Below, piece by piece: positions 8,947-18,573 of a stretch of 64,000 nt of DNA (position 1 is the stretch's first letter; the number at the start of each line of letters is the position of its first letter). Source of the stretch: Acetoanaerobium pronyense (GTDB lineage Bacteria > Bacillota > Clostridia > Peptostreptococcales > Filifactoraceae); contig NZ_JAGGLI010000013.1 of assembly GCF_017874355.1 (NCBI RefSeq), positions 17,861 to 81,860 of the forward strand. Reading direction: 5' to 3'. Both the position numbers and the translations under genes were made by a program. A model generated the notes under the pieces. The model saw only the letters and a list, made by a program, of their open reading frames with translations, was not told the DNA's origin and searched no databases.

Positions 8947-10272
8947 TTGAAAGCTATAGACATTATTAAAAAAAAGAGAGATGGTCAAGAATTATCAAGA
9001 GCAGAAATAGATTTTTTTATTAATGAATACACTGCTGGAAATATGCCGGATTATCAAGCCGCAGCTTTACTTATGGCTATTTATTTCCAGAAAATGACAA
9101 AAAATGAGACTGTAAGTCTCACCCAAGCAATAATCAACTCTGGGGATAAAATAAATTTAGCTGAAATAAATGGCATTAAGGTTGATAAGCATTCAACAGG
9201 CGGAGTGGGAGATAAAACTACAATTGCTCTTGCTCCAATTGTTGCATCCTTGGGAGCACCCGTGGCTAAAATGTCTGGAAGGGGGCTTGGACATACTGGT
9301 GGTACTCTAGATAAGCTTGAGGCTATTCCTGGTTTCAAAATAGATTTAGAAAAATCCCAATTTATTTCAAATGTAAATAACCATAAAATCGCTATATCCG
9401 GACAAACTGCTAAGATAACTCCTGCCGATAAAAAACTATATTCTCTAAGGGATGTTACTGCTACGGTAGATAATATCTCCCTTATAGCGAGCAGTATTAT
9501 GAGCAAAAAGCTAGCCTCCGGTGCTGATGCAATAGTTTTAGATGTAAAAACTGGAAGTGGAGCTTTTATGAAGAGCTTACATGAATCTTTTTCTCTAGCC
9601 AAAGAAATGGTTGACATTGGAAATGCAATGGGCAAAAATACTGTTGCTTTAATCACTGATATGGATCAACCTTTAGGAAATGCTGTGGGAAATTCATTAG
9701 AAGTAATAGAGGCAATAGAAACATTAAAAGGAAATGGTCCAGCTGACTTTTATGAGTTATGTTTGGAGCTTGGATCTCAGATGCTTATACTTGCTAAAAT
9801 AGCTTCAGATGAAAAAGAGGCAAAAGAGATGATTAAAAGCTCAATTGAAAATAGATCAGCTTTAAACAAACTTAAGGAGCTAATTGAAATTCAAGGTGGA
9901 GACTCCAGAGTAATAGATGATTATAGCTTGCTTCCACAAGCAAAATATAAAAAGGAAATAAAACTTAAGCATACAGGATATGTAAAGTCAATAAATGCAG
10001 AGTTTGTCGGAAGAGCAGCCCTAGCTCTGGGTGCAGGAAGAGATACAATGGAAAGTAAGATAGACCTTTCAGCCGGAATAATACTCAATAAAAAAGTTGG
10101 AGATAAATTCACTGAAAATGACTCAATAGCTACTTTATTTTACAATGATGAGACAAAATTCGAAGAGGCAGAAGAATTAATAATAAAGGCATATTCTCTT
10201 TCTGATGATGAATGCCATCCAAAAAAATTGATGCATGGTCTAATTGTAAAAGATGATATAGTTCGATTTTAA
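8947..10272 (+). CDS. pdp: Pyrimidine-nucleoside phosphorylase
   Basis: I choose TTG 8947 because it is preceded by AGAGGTG at 8934-8940 and the resulting N-terminus (MKAIDIIKKKRDGQELS) aligns with Bacillus Pdp. The 441-aa protein has the phosphate-binding KHSTGGVGDKTT and the signature SGRGLGHTGGTLDKLEAI. It cleaves uridine or thymidine with phosphate to give the base and (deoxy)ribose-1-phosphate. Thymidine phosphorylase DeoA is the close alternative. It stands alone between an upstream operon and a strong terminator, as a salvage gene. Confidence 0.92.
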   Translation: MKAIDIIKKKRDGQELSRAEIDFFINEYTAGNMPDYQAAALLMAIYFQKMTKNETVSLTQAIINSGDKINLAEINGIKVDKHSTGGVGDKTTIALAPIVASLGAPVAKMSGRGLGHTGGTLDKLEAIPGFKIDLEKSQFISNVNNHKIAISGQTAKITPADKKLYSLRDVTATVDNISLIASSIMSKKLASGADAIVLDVKTGSGAFMKSLHESFSLAKEMVDIGNAMGKNTVALITDMDQPLGNAVGNSLEVIEAIETLKGNGPADFYELCLELGSQMLILAKIASDEKEAKEMIKSSIENRSALNKLKELIEIQGGDSRVIDDYSLLPQAKYKKEIKLKHTGYVKSINAEFVGRAALALGAGRDTMESKIDLSAGIILNKKVGDKFTENDSIATLFYNDETKFEEAEELIIKAYSLSDDECHPKKLMHGLIVKDDIVRF

Positions 10273-10302
10273 ACTAAAAGCTTTCGGGCTTTTAGTTTTT
10301 TT
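10272..10302 (+). terminator. Intrinsic terminator after pdp
   Basis: A perfect 10-bp stem AACTAAAAGC / GCTTTTAGTT with loop TTTCGG continues into a T-run. It overlaps the last base of the pdp stop codon. Confidence 0.9.
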
Positions 10303-10381
10303 ATAAGCTTATTTTCAATCACGACTATATAAATAAAGAAATTTATATTATAATAAATAATTGAAGATAAAGGAGGATTTT

Positions 10382-11401
10382 ATGAAAACTTTGTTAAAAG
10401 CTATAGTAGTTGTAATACTTCTTATTGGAATCGCTATAGTGGGAACTTTATTTTATTATAATTCTATGATCAGTCCTGTAGATGAAACATCTACAGAAGG
10501 GTTAATCGTTGAAATACCTCAAGGCTCATCACTTAGAAAGGCTTCTAGCATTCTTCATTCCAATAATTTAATTAAAAATGAAAGAGTTTTTTTGCTTTAT
10601 GCTAAGTTAAATGAAAAGGAAAGCATAAAAGCTGGAAGATATAGTATAAGTAAAAGCAACTCTACCCATGAAATACTTGATATTCTCAACAAAGGTGCTA
10701 TAGCCATAGACAATAAAATTACAATTCCTGAAGGCTATGAAGTAAGAAATATAGCCCAAACATTGGAAGCTGCAGGAATTTTATCAGCAGATGAATTTAT
10801 AGAAACCGCAAATAACGTTGAGTTATTTAAAAAAGATTATAACTTTTTATCCAGTGAATCAATATTGAGCTTAGAAGGCTATCTTTTTCCTGACACCTAC
10901 TATATAAATAATGATATGGACTCAGAGGATATTATTAGATTGATGCTAAATAGATTTGAAAATATTTACAAATCAAATCAAGTAGAGGATAGGCTTTTAG
11001 AGAAAAATATAACTCTAAATGAGTTTATTACGATGGCTTCTATAGTGGAAAGAGAAGCAGTACTTCAAGAAGAAAGACCAGTAATAGCTGGAGTATTTTA
11101 TAAAAGACTATCAATAAATATGCCCCTTCAATCTTGTGCAACGGTTCAATATATAATAAAAGAAAGAAAGCCAATATTATCAATAGCTGATACAAAGATA
11201 GAGTCTCCTTATAACACTTATATCAATAGTGGTCTACCTCCTGCTCCAATAGCCTCTCCAGGGTTAAATTCTATGCTTGCAACTTTAGAGCCTGAGGAAA
11301 CTGACTTTATATTTTTTGTAGCACGGGGAGATGGTGGTCATGAATTTTCAAAAACTTATGATGAACATCTTAAGGCTAAGAAAAAATATCTAGGAGAATA
11401 A
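10382..11401 (+). CDS. mltG: Endolytic murein transglycosylase MltG
   Basis: ATG 10382 follows AAAGGAGG at 10369-10376 and gives a 339-aa protein with an N-terminal membrane helix (about residues 4-27). The YceG/MltG catalytic block is clear: TMASIVEREAVLQEERPVIAGVFYKRL, where the Glu in IVERE is the catalytic acid, and LQSCATVQYI follows. MltG cuts nascent glycan strands at the membrane and limits their length. mltG next to trmR, the U32 peptidase gene and udk is the same order as Bacillus yrrL-yrrM-yrrNO-udk. Confidence 0.94.
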   Translation: MKTLLKAIVVVILLIGIAIVGTLFYYNSMISPVDETSTEGLIVEIPQGSSLRKASSILHSNNLIKNERVFLLYAKLNEKESIKAGRYSISKSNSTHEILDILNKGAIAIDNKITIPEGYEVRNIAQTLEAAGILSADEFIETANNVELFKKDYNFLSSESILSLEGYLFPDTYYINNDMDSEDIIRLMLNRFENIYKSNQVEDRLLEKNITLNEFITMASIVEREAVLQEERPVIAGVFYKRLSINMPLQSCATVQYIIKERKPILSIADTKIESPYNTYINSGLPPAPIASPGLNSMLATLEPEETDFIFFVARGDGGHEFSKTYDEHLKAKKKYLGE

Positions 11402-11441
11402 AAATATCAAAAGTTAATTTTTAGAATGGAGTATATGACTT

Positions 11442-12110
11442 ATGAGAAGAGCAGAATTTGTTGAGCAAGAATCAATTGATTCATACATTGAAAATTTAAA
11501 TTTTCAATGTAGTGACTTTTTAAAAAAACTTAGTGAATTTGCAAATATAAACAATGTACCTATAATAAAAAATGATGTTGCCAATTATTTAAAAACTCAT
11601 CTAATGATACAAAAACCAAACTCCATATTGGAACTTGGAACTGCAATAGGATACTCTTCATTACTTTTTTATGAAACTTTAAATGAAAATTGTAATATTA
11701 CAACCTTGGAAATCAATGATGATATGTTTAATATTGCATATGAAAACTTCAAAAAAAGGAATGCTTTAAATAATATATCCATTATAAAAGGCAATGCAAT
11801 AGATTCTCTAAAAGAACTTCAAGGGAAAGAGTTATTTGATTTTGCGTTTATAGATGCTGCCAAAGGCCAGTACAAGGAATTTTTGACCCTTATCCTTCCT
11901 CTTATGAAAGAAAATGGAGTTATAATATGCGATAATATACTTTATCAGGGTATGGTTGCAATGGATTTTGATAAGGTTCCAAGAAGAAAAAGAACTATAG
12001 TAAGAAATATGAAAGGGTTTATAGAAGAGCTGATGTCACATAAAAAACTTACAAGTACAATTATCCCTGTTGGAGATGGACTTTCTATAAGTTATTTAAA
12101 TAATAAATAA
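11442..12110 (+). CDS. trmR: tRNA 5-hydroxyuridine methyltransferase TrmR (O-methyltransferase family 3)
   Basis: The 222-aa Rossmann methyltransferase has SAM motif I ILELGTAIGYSSLLF and the metal-site segment FAFIDAAKGQY. Catechol-type O-methyltransferases share this fold, but the position between mltG and a U32 peptidase matches Bacillus YrrM/TrmR, which methylates 5-hydroxyuridine at tRNA position 34. The U32 gene next door would supply the hydroxylation step, so the two form a wobble-modification pathway. The ribosome site (AATGGAG) is weak. Confidence 0.82.
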   Translation: MRRAEFVEQESIDSYIENLNFQCSDFLKKLSEFANINNVPIIKNDVANYLKTHLMIQKPNSILELGTAIGYSSLLFYETLNENCNITTLEINDDMFNIAYENFKKRNALNNISIIKGNAIDSLKELQGKELFDFAFIDAAKGQYKEFLTLILPLMKENGVIICDNILYQGMVAMDFDKVPRRKRTIVRNMKGFIEELMSHKKLTSTIIPVGDGLSISYLNNK

Positions 12111-12143
12111 AATACTATCAAAATTACATTAGAGGTGAAACAT

Positions 12144-13385
12144 TTGGAAAAAATAGAATTATTAGCTCCAGCTGGAGATCTTGAAAAGCTGAAAATGGCA
12201 ATAATATATGGAGCTGATGCTGTATATATGGGTGGAGAGCAGTTTGGATTAAGAGCTGCATCTAAAAACTTTACCGAGGATGATATGAGAGAAGGTATTG
12301 AATTCGCTCACAAAAGAAATAAAAAGGTATATGTAACTTGTAATATAATCCCCCACAATGAAGATTTAAATGGAGCAGGAGAGTATTTTAAAAAACTGGA
12401 AGATTTAGGTGTAGATGCCTTAATAATTTCGGACCCAGGCTTTTTATTAATAGCAAAAGAAGCTGTTCCAAATATGGAAATACATTTGAGTACTCAAGCA
12501 AATACTACAAATTATCAAGGTGCAGCTTTTTGGCATAGTCAAGGAATTAAAAGAATAGTTGCCGCTAGAGAGCTTTCATTTCAAGAATTAAAGGAGCTAT
12601 CTGGCAAGACACCAGAAACTCTAGAAATAGAAGCATTTGTTCATGGTGCTATGTGTATGTCATATTCTGGAAGATGTCTAATAAGTAATTATATGACCTC
12701 AAGAGATGCCAATCGAGGAGAGTGTGCTCAGCCTTGCCGCTGGAATTATTCTCTAGTTGAATCGACAAGACCGGGAGAGTATTTTCCAGTTGAAGAAGAT
12801 GAAAGAGGCACTTACTTTTTTAATTCAAAAGATTTATGCTTAATTGAGTATATTCCCCAGTTAATTGAAAGCGGAATAAGTAGCTTTAAAATAGAAGGCC
12901 GAATTAAAACCTCATATTATGTCGCTACGGTTGTTAGGGCTTATAGAAAAGCTATCGATTCATATTATGAACTAAAAGAAAATTGGACATTTAAAGAAGA
13001 ATGGCTCAATGAGCTAAAAAAAGTAAGCTATAGAGATTTTACAACTGGTTTTTTTGAAGAAAAAGCCACTGATAAAGCTCAAAATTATGGTTCTAGCTCC
13101 TATATTAGAAACTATGACTTTATAGGCCTAATCAAGGAAGTTGTATCAAATAAAAATCTTTTTTTAGTTGAGCAAAGAAATAGATTTGAAATAGGGGACG
13201 ACATTGAAATTATTGGTCCAGATATAGAAGAAATAAACACAAAAATAATTAAAATATACGATGAAGATATGAAAGTTCTCGAAGTTGCAAATGTACCAAA
13301 AAAAATTTATTATATTGAACTGAGTGGGGAAAATAAATTAGATAAAGAATATATTCTCAGAAGGGTGGCAACTAAAATTGATTAA
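12144..13385 (+). CDS. trhP: U32 family peptidase-like tRNA hydroxylation protein TrhP
   Basis: The start is set at TTG 12144 because AGAGGTG at 12131-12137 is its ribosome site; the in-frame GTG at 12135 lies inside that site. The 413-aa protein carries the U32 signature [15 protein letters not shown] and the further Cys pair [11 protein letters not shown], a four-Cys set that probably binds an Fe-S cluster. Members labelled collagenase are in many cases tRNA U34 hydroxylation enzymes using prephenate. Bacillus has two genes (TrhP1/P2); here one protein suffices. It overlaps udk by 8 bases. Confidence 0.85.
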   Translation: MEKIELLAPAGDLEKLKMAIIYGADAVYMGGEQFGLRAASKNFTEDDMREGIEFAHKRNKKVYVTCNIIPHNEDLNGAGEYFKKLEDLGVDALIISDPGFLLIAKEAVPNMEIHLSTQANTTNYQGAAFWHSQGIKRIVAARELSFQELKELSGKTPETLEIEAFVHGAMCMSYSGRCLISNYMTSRDANRGECAQPCRWNYSLVESTRPGEYFPVEEDERGTYFFNSKDLCLIEYIPQLIESGISSFKIEGRIKTSYYVATVVRAYRKAIDSYYELKENWTFKEEWLNELKKVSYRDFTTGFFEEKATDKAQNYGSSSYIRNYDFIGLIKEVVSNKNLFLVEQRNRFEIGDDIEIIGPDIEEINTKIIKIYDEDMKVLEVANVPKKIYYIELSGENKLDKEYILRRVATKID

Positions 13386-14010
13386 ACCTATTTTAATTGG
13401 AATTACAGGAGGGACTGGCTCTGGAAAGAGTACAGTTGTAAAATCAATAATCGAAAATATACCCCCTTCAGATATAGCAATGATTGAGCAGGATGCCTAT
13501 TATAAAGACCAAAGTGATTTGCCTATGGAAGAAAGAATAAAAGCTAATTATGACCATCCTTTTGCTTTTGACAATGACTTATTGATAAAACATTTAAACC
13601 TCTTGATGTGTGGTCAATCTATAGAAAAGCCTGTATATGATTTTGAAAATCATACGAGATTTCAAGATAGAACAATCACTGTACATCCAAGAAGTATCAT
13701 AATATTAGAGGGAATAATGGTTTTGGAAAACGAAAAACTAAGGGATTTACTTGATATAAAGATTTTTGTAGATACTGACGCAGATATTAGAATTCTTAGA
13801 AGAATTCAAAGGGATATTCATGAAAGGGGAAGAACAGTAGATTCAGTAATCAATCAGTATATTTCTACTGTTAGACCTGCTCATTTGCAATTTATAGAGC
13901 CAAACAAAAGGTATGCAGATATAATTATACCTGAGGGTGGACAAAATGCTGTTGCTATAGATCTTGTAGTATCAAAAATAAAATCCATAATTCAGGAAAC
14001 AATGGAATAA
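13378..14010 (+). CDS. udk: Uridine kinase
   Basis: The 210-aa protein opens with P-loop [12 protein letters not shown] and carries the uridine kinase blocks [22 protein letters not shown] and [12 protein letters not shown]. It phosphorylates uridine and cytidine in pyrimidine salvage. Its TTG start at 13378 lies inside the end of trhP, with AAGGGTGG at 13361-13368 as ribosome site, indicating translational coupling. A terminator closes the mltG-udk unit. Confidence 0.95.
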   Translation: MIKPILIGITGGTGSGKSTVVKSIIENIPPSDIAMIEQDAYYKDQSDLPMEERIKANYDHPFAFDNDLLIKHLNLLMCGQSIEKPVYDFENHTRFQDRTITVHPRSIIILEGIMVLENEKLRDLLDIKIFVDTDADIRILRRIQRDIHERGRTVDSVINQYISTVRPAHLQFIEPNKRYADIIIPEGGQNAVAIDLVVSKIKSIIQETME

Positions 14011-14014
14011 AAAT

Positions 14015-14056
14015 AAAGCCTTAGATTAGATTTCTTATCTAATTTAAGGCTTTTAT
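14015..14056 (+). terminator. Terminator between convergent udk and the citrate-lyase-like gene
   Basis: Arms starting AAAGCCTTAGATTAGA and ending TCTAATTTAAGGCTTT pair over about 16 bp with one mismatch and are flanked by T-rich and A-rich DNA. It can serve udk and the convergent minus-strand gene. Confidence 0.8.
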
Positions 14057-14094
14057 TATAGGAATTTTTTGAAATATTAATGTTTTTAAGACTG

Positions 14095-15270
14095 TTAAAA
14101 CAAATCCAGATAACTATAATTTGAATTTAAAACTCCGTAGATAGATGCTAGATCCATAATCTTTTTTGCCCAGTTATAGTGTGGTGATATTTCATTCATT
14201 TTATTATTACTAGTGCTTTTATATACTCCTCCGTTATTAAAGTTATCTAAAATAAATTTTGCGTCCACATACTCCTCTAATGTCACACAGTACATTGCAT
14301 TAACAATAGATGTTTGAGCTGGGTGAATTACGGTTTTTCCAACAAAACCATTACTTTTATCTAAAATCACTTCTCGAATAAGTCCGTCTAATGCTGGATT
14401 ATTGGTTAAAGGAGTTCTTGCAAGAATTTTTTCTTCATTAAAATTTAAATTTCTCTTAGAATAATCATCTTCAAATGAGTTTTTAAATTTTGAATTAAAG
14501 TATTCCCATACTACACCACTAATTGCTACGTCGTTAATTGCAAGGTCGGAAAAGACATTAATTATATTGTAAAGACCAGAAGCAACAACTCCCAAATCAT
14601 AAATACTCATAGCTACACTTCTTCTTAATCCAAAAATCGAGGATAAATCTGTTCCGCCCACTCTAATATTTAAAATTAAATCTTTTTTTTCACTTAGGAG
14701 TGCTTTAAGGTTTAAAAGCTCTTCGTTTCTTTTTTCAATTAAAATAATTTCACTAGATTCCAGTATAGGCATTCCATAGATACTATTATTGTAGGTATTT
14801 ACTTCTTCTAATATAGATATATATTTATGAGCATTTAAGGTAGAAAACTTAGGAAAAACAAATCCAGATATATAATTTAAAAGATAATGTTCATTTTTTA
14901 GCTTGTTAAAAAAATTTTCAAACTGTTCTGGGTTTCTAACTCTTATAAAAAAAAGAGGTAATTCATCTAAATCTATTCTATTTTCATCTTCAGCCATTTT
15001 CAAAGTCCTTAAGGTATTCAAAACAGTTCTTTCTGCTATTTCCAAATCCTTTTCTCGAATTGAATCTTCAAAACACATTGTATATGAAGTAAGATGGGAG
15101 TATCTTTTTTCTAGAAGATATGGAGCGATATATTTTGTACCTGGCATATATAAAGTAGCTCCAAGTGCAAATCTTAAAGAATTTTTTTCAGTTTTAGAGT
15201 TAAAAAAAGAGGGTTTTAGAAAAAAAACTTCCTCTAACTTATTTTCATCTATATGCATATAATGTCTCAC
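14095..15270 (-). CDS. HpcH/HpaI aldolase/citrate lyase-like protein (C-C bond lyase of stress-gene type)
   Basis: The 391-aa protein starts at GTG 15270, seven bases after a clear AGGAGG. It resembles the CitE-like TIM-barrel C-C bond lyases (Pfam C-C_Bond_Lyase type): MCFEDSI near the N-terminus, IRVGGTDLSSIFGLRR in the middle and a C-terminal VIHPAQTSIVNAM. Relatives usually sit in TerD/tellurite-resistance operons with an ATP-grasp enzyme and phosphoribosyltransferases; none of these is nearby. It stands alone, with its own promoter region and a shared terminator. The substrate is unknown. Confidence 0.72.
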   Translation of the reverse strand: MRHYMHIDENKLEEVFFLKPSFFNSKTEKNSLRFALGATLYMPGTKYIAPYLLEKRYSHLTSYTMCFEDSIREKDLEIAERTVLNTLRTLKMAEDENRIDLDELPLFFIRVRNPEQFENFFNKLKNEHYLLNYISGFVFPKFSTLNAHKYISILEEVNTYNNSIYGMPILESSEIILIEKRNEELLNLKALLSEKKDLILNIRVGGTDLSSIFGLRRSVAMSIYDLGVVASGLYNIINVFSDLAINDVAISGVVWEYFNSKFKNSFEDDYSKRNLNFNEEKILARTPLTNNPALDGLIREVILDKSNGFVGKTVIHPAQTSIVNAMYCVTLEEYVDAKFILDNFNNGGVYKSTSNNKMNEISPHYNWAKKIMDLASIYGVLNSNYSYLDLF

Positions 15271-15404
15271 AAAAGTACCTCCTAGTTAATTCCTCTTTAA
15301 TATATATTAGATATATACTCTTTTTTATATCACTTATAACATAATTTTATTTAATTAATCACAACATATTATTATACCAAAAAATATAAATTTTGTAGAA
15401 TATT

Positions 15405-15413
15405 TGATATAAT
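15405..15413 (+). promoter_or_regulatory. Probable extended -10 promoter for the 90-aa gene
   Basis: TGATATAAT is a textbook extended -10 element, 42 bases before the ATG at 15455. No good -35 hexamer is visible at 17 bases, which extended -10 promoters tolerate. Confidence 0.45.
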
Positions 15414-15454
15414 TAAGATAATATTTTTTAGATAGAATTTAATGGGAGGTAATT

Positions 15455-15727
15455 ATGGAAAATATAATATATTTCGAATGGAATATTGATCAAAATTCAT
15501 CTGATTCTAATGAGACTATAAACGCAGAAGAATTGGCTATGTTAGAAACAGAAAATTATATAGTATATTTAGATTTTATAGAACCTGACTACTTTAAGTA
15601 CTGCTTAAGTAAAAAAATTGGTAAAGATGAAGAAGAATTTATGCTTTGCGGTGAAGGATTTGATAGTTTATCAGATAAAGAAACAACAAAAAAGCAAATG
15701 CTTGATTTTTTAAATAAAAGTATATAG
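15455..15727 (+). CDS. Small acidic protein of unknown function
   Basis: I do not recognise this 90-aa protein. It is strongly acidic, with no signal peptide, no membrane helix and two scattered cysteines (YFKYCLSK and MLCGEGF). The ribosome site GGGAGG sits seven bases before ATG, a promoter-like TGATATAAT lies upstream and a terminator follows, so it is probably a real single-gene unit. It is convergent with the PBP1A gene and divergent from the citrate-lyase-like gene. Confidence 0.7.
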   Translation: MENIIYFEWNIDQNSSDSNETINAEELAMLETENYIVYLDFIEPDYFKYCLSKKIGKDEEEFMLCGEGFDSLSDKETTKKQMLDFLNKSI

Positions 15728-15750
15728 ATTAATTAAAAAAATAGTAAGAA

Positions 15751-15792
15751 AAAATCCCAGGCAATTAATAGCAGTGTCTGGGATTTTCTTTT
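15751..15792 (+). terminator. Bidirectional terminator between the 90-aa gene and PBP1A
   Basis: Arms AAAATCCCAGGCA and TGTCTGGGATTTT pair (13 bp including one G-T wobble) around an 11-base loop and are followed by T-rich DNA. A-rich DNA on the other side lets it work for the minus-strand gene as well. Confidence 0.85.
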
Positions 15793-15819
15793 TAAAATAT
15801 ATTATTTAAATTTCATTTT

Positions 15820-18396
15820 TTATGGATTACTATTTGGTGGGGCGGGGTTGTCAAAAATCGGCAATGGCTCAGGAACTGAATTTTCTCTATCATTATTTGT
15901 GTTATCATTTGGAGGCTGTCCATTTCCATTATTACCATTTCCATTATTACCATTTCCACTATTATCATTTCCGTTGTTGGAATTATTATTTTGCTCGTTT
16001 TCGTTATTTTGATTATTATCTTCATTATTTGAATCAGGAGTTTCATTTTCTTCGTTATCAAATATTCCCTCTTCTATAGATTCATTTTCGATAGGAGTAT
16101 TGTAATCGTTGTGAATAGTGCAGTATGATTTAGGCTCAGTTCCAGCTTTAACCATTTCAGTTATTTGAGCTCCTGCCCTTAAGCATGCCTCAGTAACAAG
16201 CAGACCAGATTCCTTACAGATTGTTATTTCTACAACTCCAGAAGGTCTAGTAAATGCTTTATTTTCTAAATTTGTATGAACAGGGTCCATGACACTTTTC
16301 CATAAAAGTGCAGCCATTCTACTACTGTCGCTAAGTGGCTCGGGCATATCAGTTCCTATCCAAGTTGCAGCTGTATAGTATGGGGTATATCCCACAAACC
16401 AAACATCTTTTTTATCTGAGGTGGTTCCTGTTTTTCCAGCAGAAGTCATTGAAGAAAGCTGAGCTGATCTTCCGGTTCCATTTGAAACAGCAGTTCTTAA
16501 CATATCTGTTAAAATAAATGCGTTTTGAGGATCCGTGATTTCTCTAGTTACAGGTTTGTTTTCAAACAATATGTCTCCATTTGAATTTTCAATTTTTGTA
16601 AAGAAGATTGGTTTAATATAATTCCCTTCATTTGCAAGAGACGCATATGCAGCTGTAAGTTCTAGTGGGGTAAGACCTCTTGTCATTCCACCTAAAGTAA
16701 GGGATAGATTTTCATCATTTACTCTTGAGTTTTGATTTCTATCAACCAAGGTTGTAAATCCTAATTTTTCTAAAGTATTAAACATTACTCTAATTGATGA
16801 TTGTTCATCACCAGCTAATGATTCACCTAATTTGACAGCAGCTACGTTGGAAGATGTTTCTATAAGTCTTCTCATAGTAAGGTTGCCATAATAGCTACCT
16901 ACGTTTTTAGGCCAATAACCGCCTTTGCCATCAGGTCTTGGAGAATCATCAATTACAGTTGATGCTGGGATACCATTCATTAATGCAGGAAGATATACTG
17001 CTAAAGGCTTTATGGATGATCCCGGCTGTCTTGGATTAATAGCTCTATTATATATCCTTCTTCCACCAATTCCTCTACCACCTACTAGACCCTTTACATG
17101 TCCATTGTGTTGGTCAATTACAACCATAGCAGCCTGTGGCTGAAGTATTCCGTTTTCATCGGTGAAAGTTCCCGGGAAATTCGAGTTATTTGCAAACTGA
17201 GATTCAATTGTTTTTTGGATATTTGTATCTAAAGTTGAATATATTCTTAAACCACCGTTATATAATATATCAGTAGCTTCATCTTCAGAATAACCTTTTT
17301 GTATAAAAGCTGTGATAACATCTTGCTTTAGCTTATCAACAAAGTAAGTAGAGATTCCCTGTTCGTTTTTTCTACCAATTTGAATATTGATTTGCTCATC
17401 TACTGCTACTCTATATTCTTCTTGAGTGATATGTCCAAGCTCTCTCATCTTGAAAAGCACAGTCTCTTGCCTTTTTTTAGCTTCCTCGTTAAGTACTGCC
17501 TTTCTAATATAAACATCCCCACGTTTTAATTGATTGTATTCAAATCTATCAATTTTCCCCGAAGCTAATGCCTTATCAAATATCAAGATATCTTCTTCAA
17601 CTGGCAAAGGAGTTTCTTCAGTACTTGGTAGCAAAACAATCTCTAACTCTTCAATATTTTCTTCTGGAGAAATAGGTGCTGTGATATATGGCGAAAACCT
17701 TGAAGGCCTTTGAGTAATACCAGCAAGCATAGTAGATTCTGCTAAAGTTAATTCATTTGCGTTTTTTGAGAAATAAGTTTGAGATGCTGCTTGAACCCCA
17801 ATCGCTCCTCTTCCCAAATACATTGTGTTTAAGTAAGCATGAAGAATTTGATCTTTACTTAATTGCTTTTCAATTTCAAGTGCATAGTATGCATCTTTTA
17901 TTTTTCTGCTGAAGTCTTTTTCTGGAGAAGTATAGAGGTTTTTAGCAAGTTGCATAGTTATAGTAGATGCCCCTTGACCTAAGCTCTTTGTTTTAATATT
18001 ATGAATTGCTGAGCCACCTATTCTACGTACATCCACCCCAGGATGAGAATAAAATCTTTCATCTTCTATTGAAATAACAGCATTTTGTAAGTCCTTTGAA
18101 ATTTCATTTAAAGAAACTACAGTTCTATAATTATATCCATGAACTTTTTCTAAAATATTCCCATTCGAATCATAAATAAATGAACTTTCATCCAACATAT
18201 TTTGTATATTGCTAGCATTTATTGGCTGGGCAGTCCTTATAACTGCAAATAAAAGCCCAAATACTGAAGCTGACCCAATTATAAAAAGCAAAACAAATAC
18301 AAGAATCATGACTTTCCAGATACTAACTCTTTTTTTCTTCTTTTTCTTTGGTTTATTAGAAGCATTTTGAGCATTATCTGTATTTTTAGTACTCAT
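15820..18396 (-). CDS. ponA: Class A penicillin-binding protein PBP1A
   Basis: The 858-aa bifunctional enzyme has a Lys-rich cytoplasmic start, one membrane helix (about residues 27-50), a GT51 glycosyltransferase domain (ISIEDERFYSHPGVDVRR, GQGASTITMQLAKNL) and a transpeptidase domain with SSIK (in PGSSIKPLAVY), SSN (ETSSNVAAV) and KTG (AGKTGTTSDKKDVWF). It polymerises and cross-links peptidoglycan outside the membrane. The last 70 or so residues form an Asn/Gly-rich disordered tail encoded by short tandem repeats. The start ATG follows AGGAGG. It is monocistronic on the minus strand. Confidence 0.96.
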   Translation of the reverse strand: MSTKNTDNAQNASNKPKKKKKKRVSIWKVMILVFVLLFIIGSASVFGLLFAVIRTAQPINASNIQNMLDESSFIYDSNGNILEKVHGYNYRTVVSLNEISKDLQNAVISIEDERFYSHPGVDVRRIGGSAIHNIKTKSLGQGASTITMQLAKNLYTSPEKDFSRKIKDAYYALEIEKQLSKDQILHAYLNTMYLGRGAIGVQAASQTYFSKNANELTLAESTMLAGITQRPSRFSPYITAPISPEENIEELEIVLLPSTEETPLPVEEDILIFDKALASGKIDRFEYNQLKRGDVYIRKAVLNEEAKKRQETVLFKMRELGHITQEEYRVAVDEQINIQIGRKNEQGISTYFVDKLKQDVITAFIQKGYSEDEATDILYNGGLRIYSTLDTNIQKTIESQFANNSNFPGTFTDENGILQPQAAMVVIDQHNGHVKGLVGGRGIGGRRIYNRAINPRQPGSSIKPLAVYLPALMNGIPASTVIDDSPRPDGKGGYWPKNVGSYYGNLTMRRLIETSSNVAAVKLGESLAGDEQSSIRVMFNTLEKLGFTTLVDRNQNSRVNDENLSLTLGGMTRGLTPLELTAAYASLANEGNYIKPIFFTKIENSNGDILFENKPVTREITDPQNAFILTDMLRTAVSNGTGRSAQLSSMTSAGKTGTTSDKKDVWFVGYTPYYTAATWIGTDMPEPLSDSSRMAALLWKSVMDPVHTNLENKAFTRPSGVVEITICKESGLLVTEACLRAGAQITEMVKAGTEPKSYCTIHNDYNTPIENESIEEGIFDNEENETPDSNNEDNNQNNENEQNNNSNNGNDNSGNGNNGNGNNGNGQPPNDNTNNDRENSVPEPLPIFDNPAPPNSNP
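15921..15974. repeat. 15-bp tandem repeat inside the PBP1A tail
   Basis: The unit CATTTCCATTATTAC occurs twice exactly, then once with two changes, then partly. On the coding strand it gives the pentapeptide GNGNN. The length is a multiple of three, so copy-number slippage would change tail length without a frameshift. Confidence 0.85.
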
Positions 18397-18474
18397 AGAT
18401 TACCTCCTTATTTTAATCTCATATATTATATCATATGTAAATCTTAAAATATAATTTTTTCAAAACTGTAACAT

Positions 18475-18502
18475 TTAACAATTTGTTTTATTGCTATATA
18501 AT
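18475..18502 (+). promoter_or_regulatory. Sigma-A-type promoter for hflX
   Basis: TTAACA (18475-18480) and TATAAT (18497-18502) are spaced by 16 bases, upstream of hflX and divergent from PBP1A. Confidence 0.55.
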
Positions 18503-18573
18503 AAGAATATATCAATTGATAAAATAATAATTTAAGTTAGCACTTGGAAAATTTATTTATAGAGGAGAAAAAA

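Noticed and set aside
15813..16079. Open frames on both strands over the PBP1A tail
   Set aside because: They are by-products of the repetitive Asn/Gly codons and have no ribosome sites or recognisable sequence.
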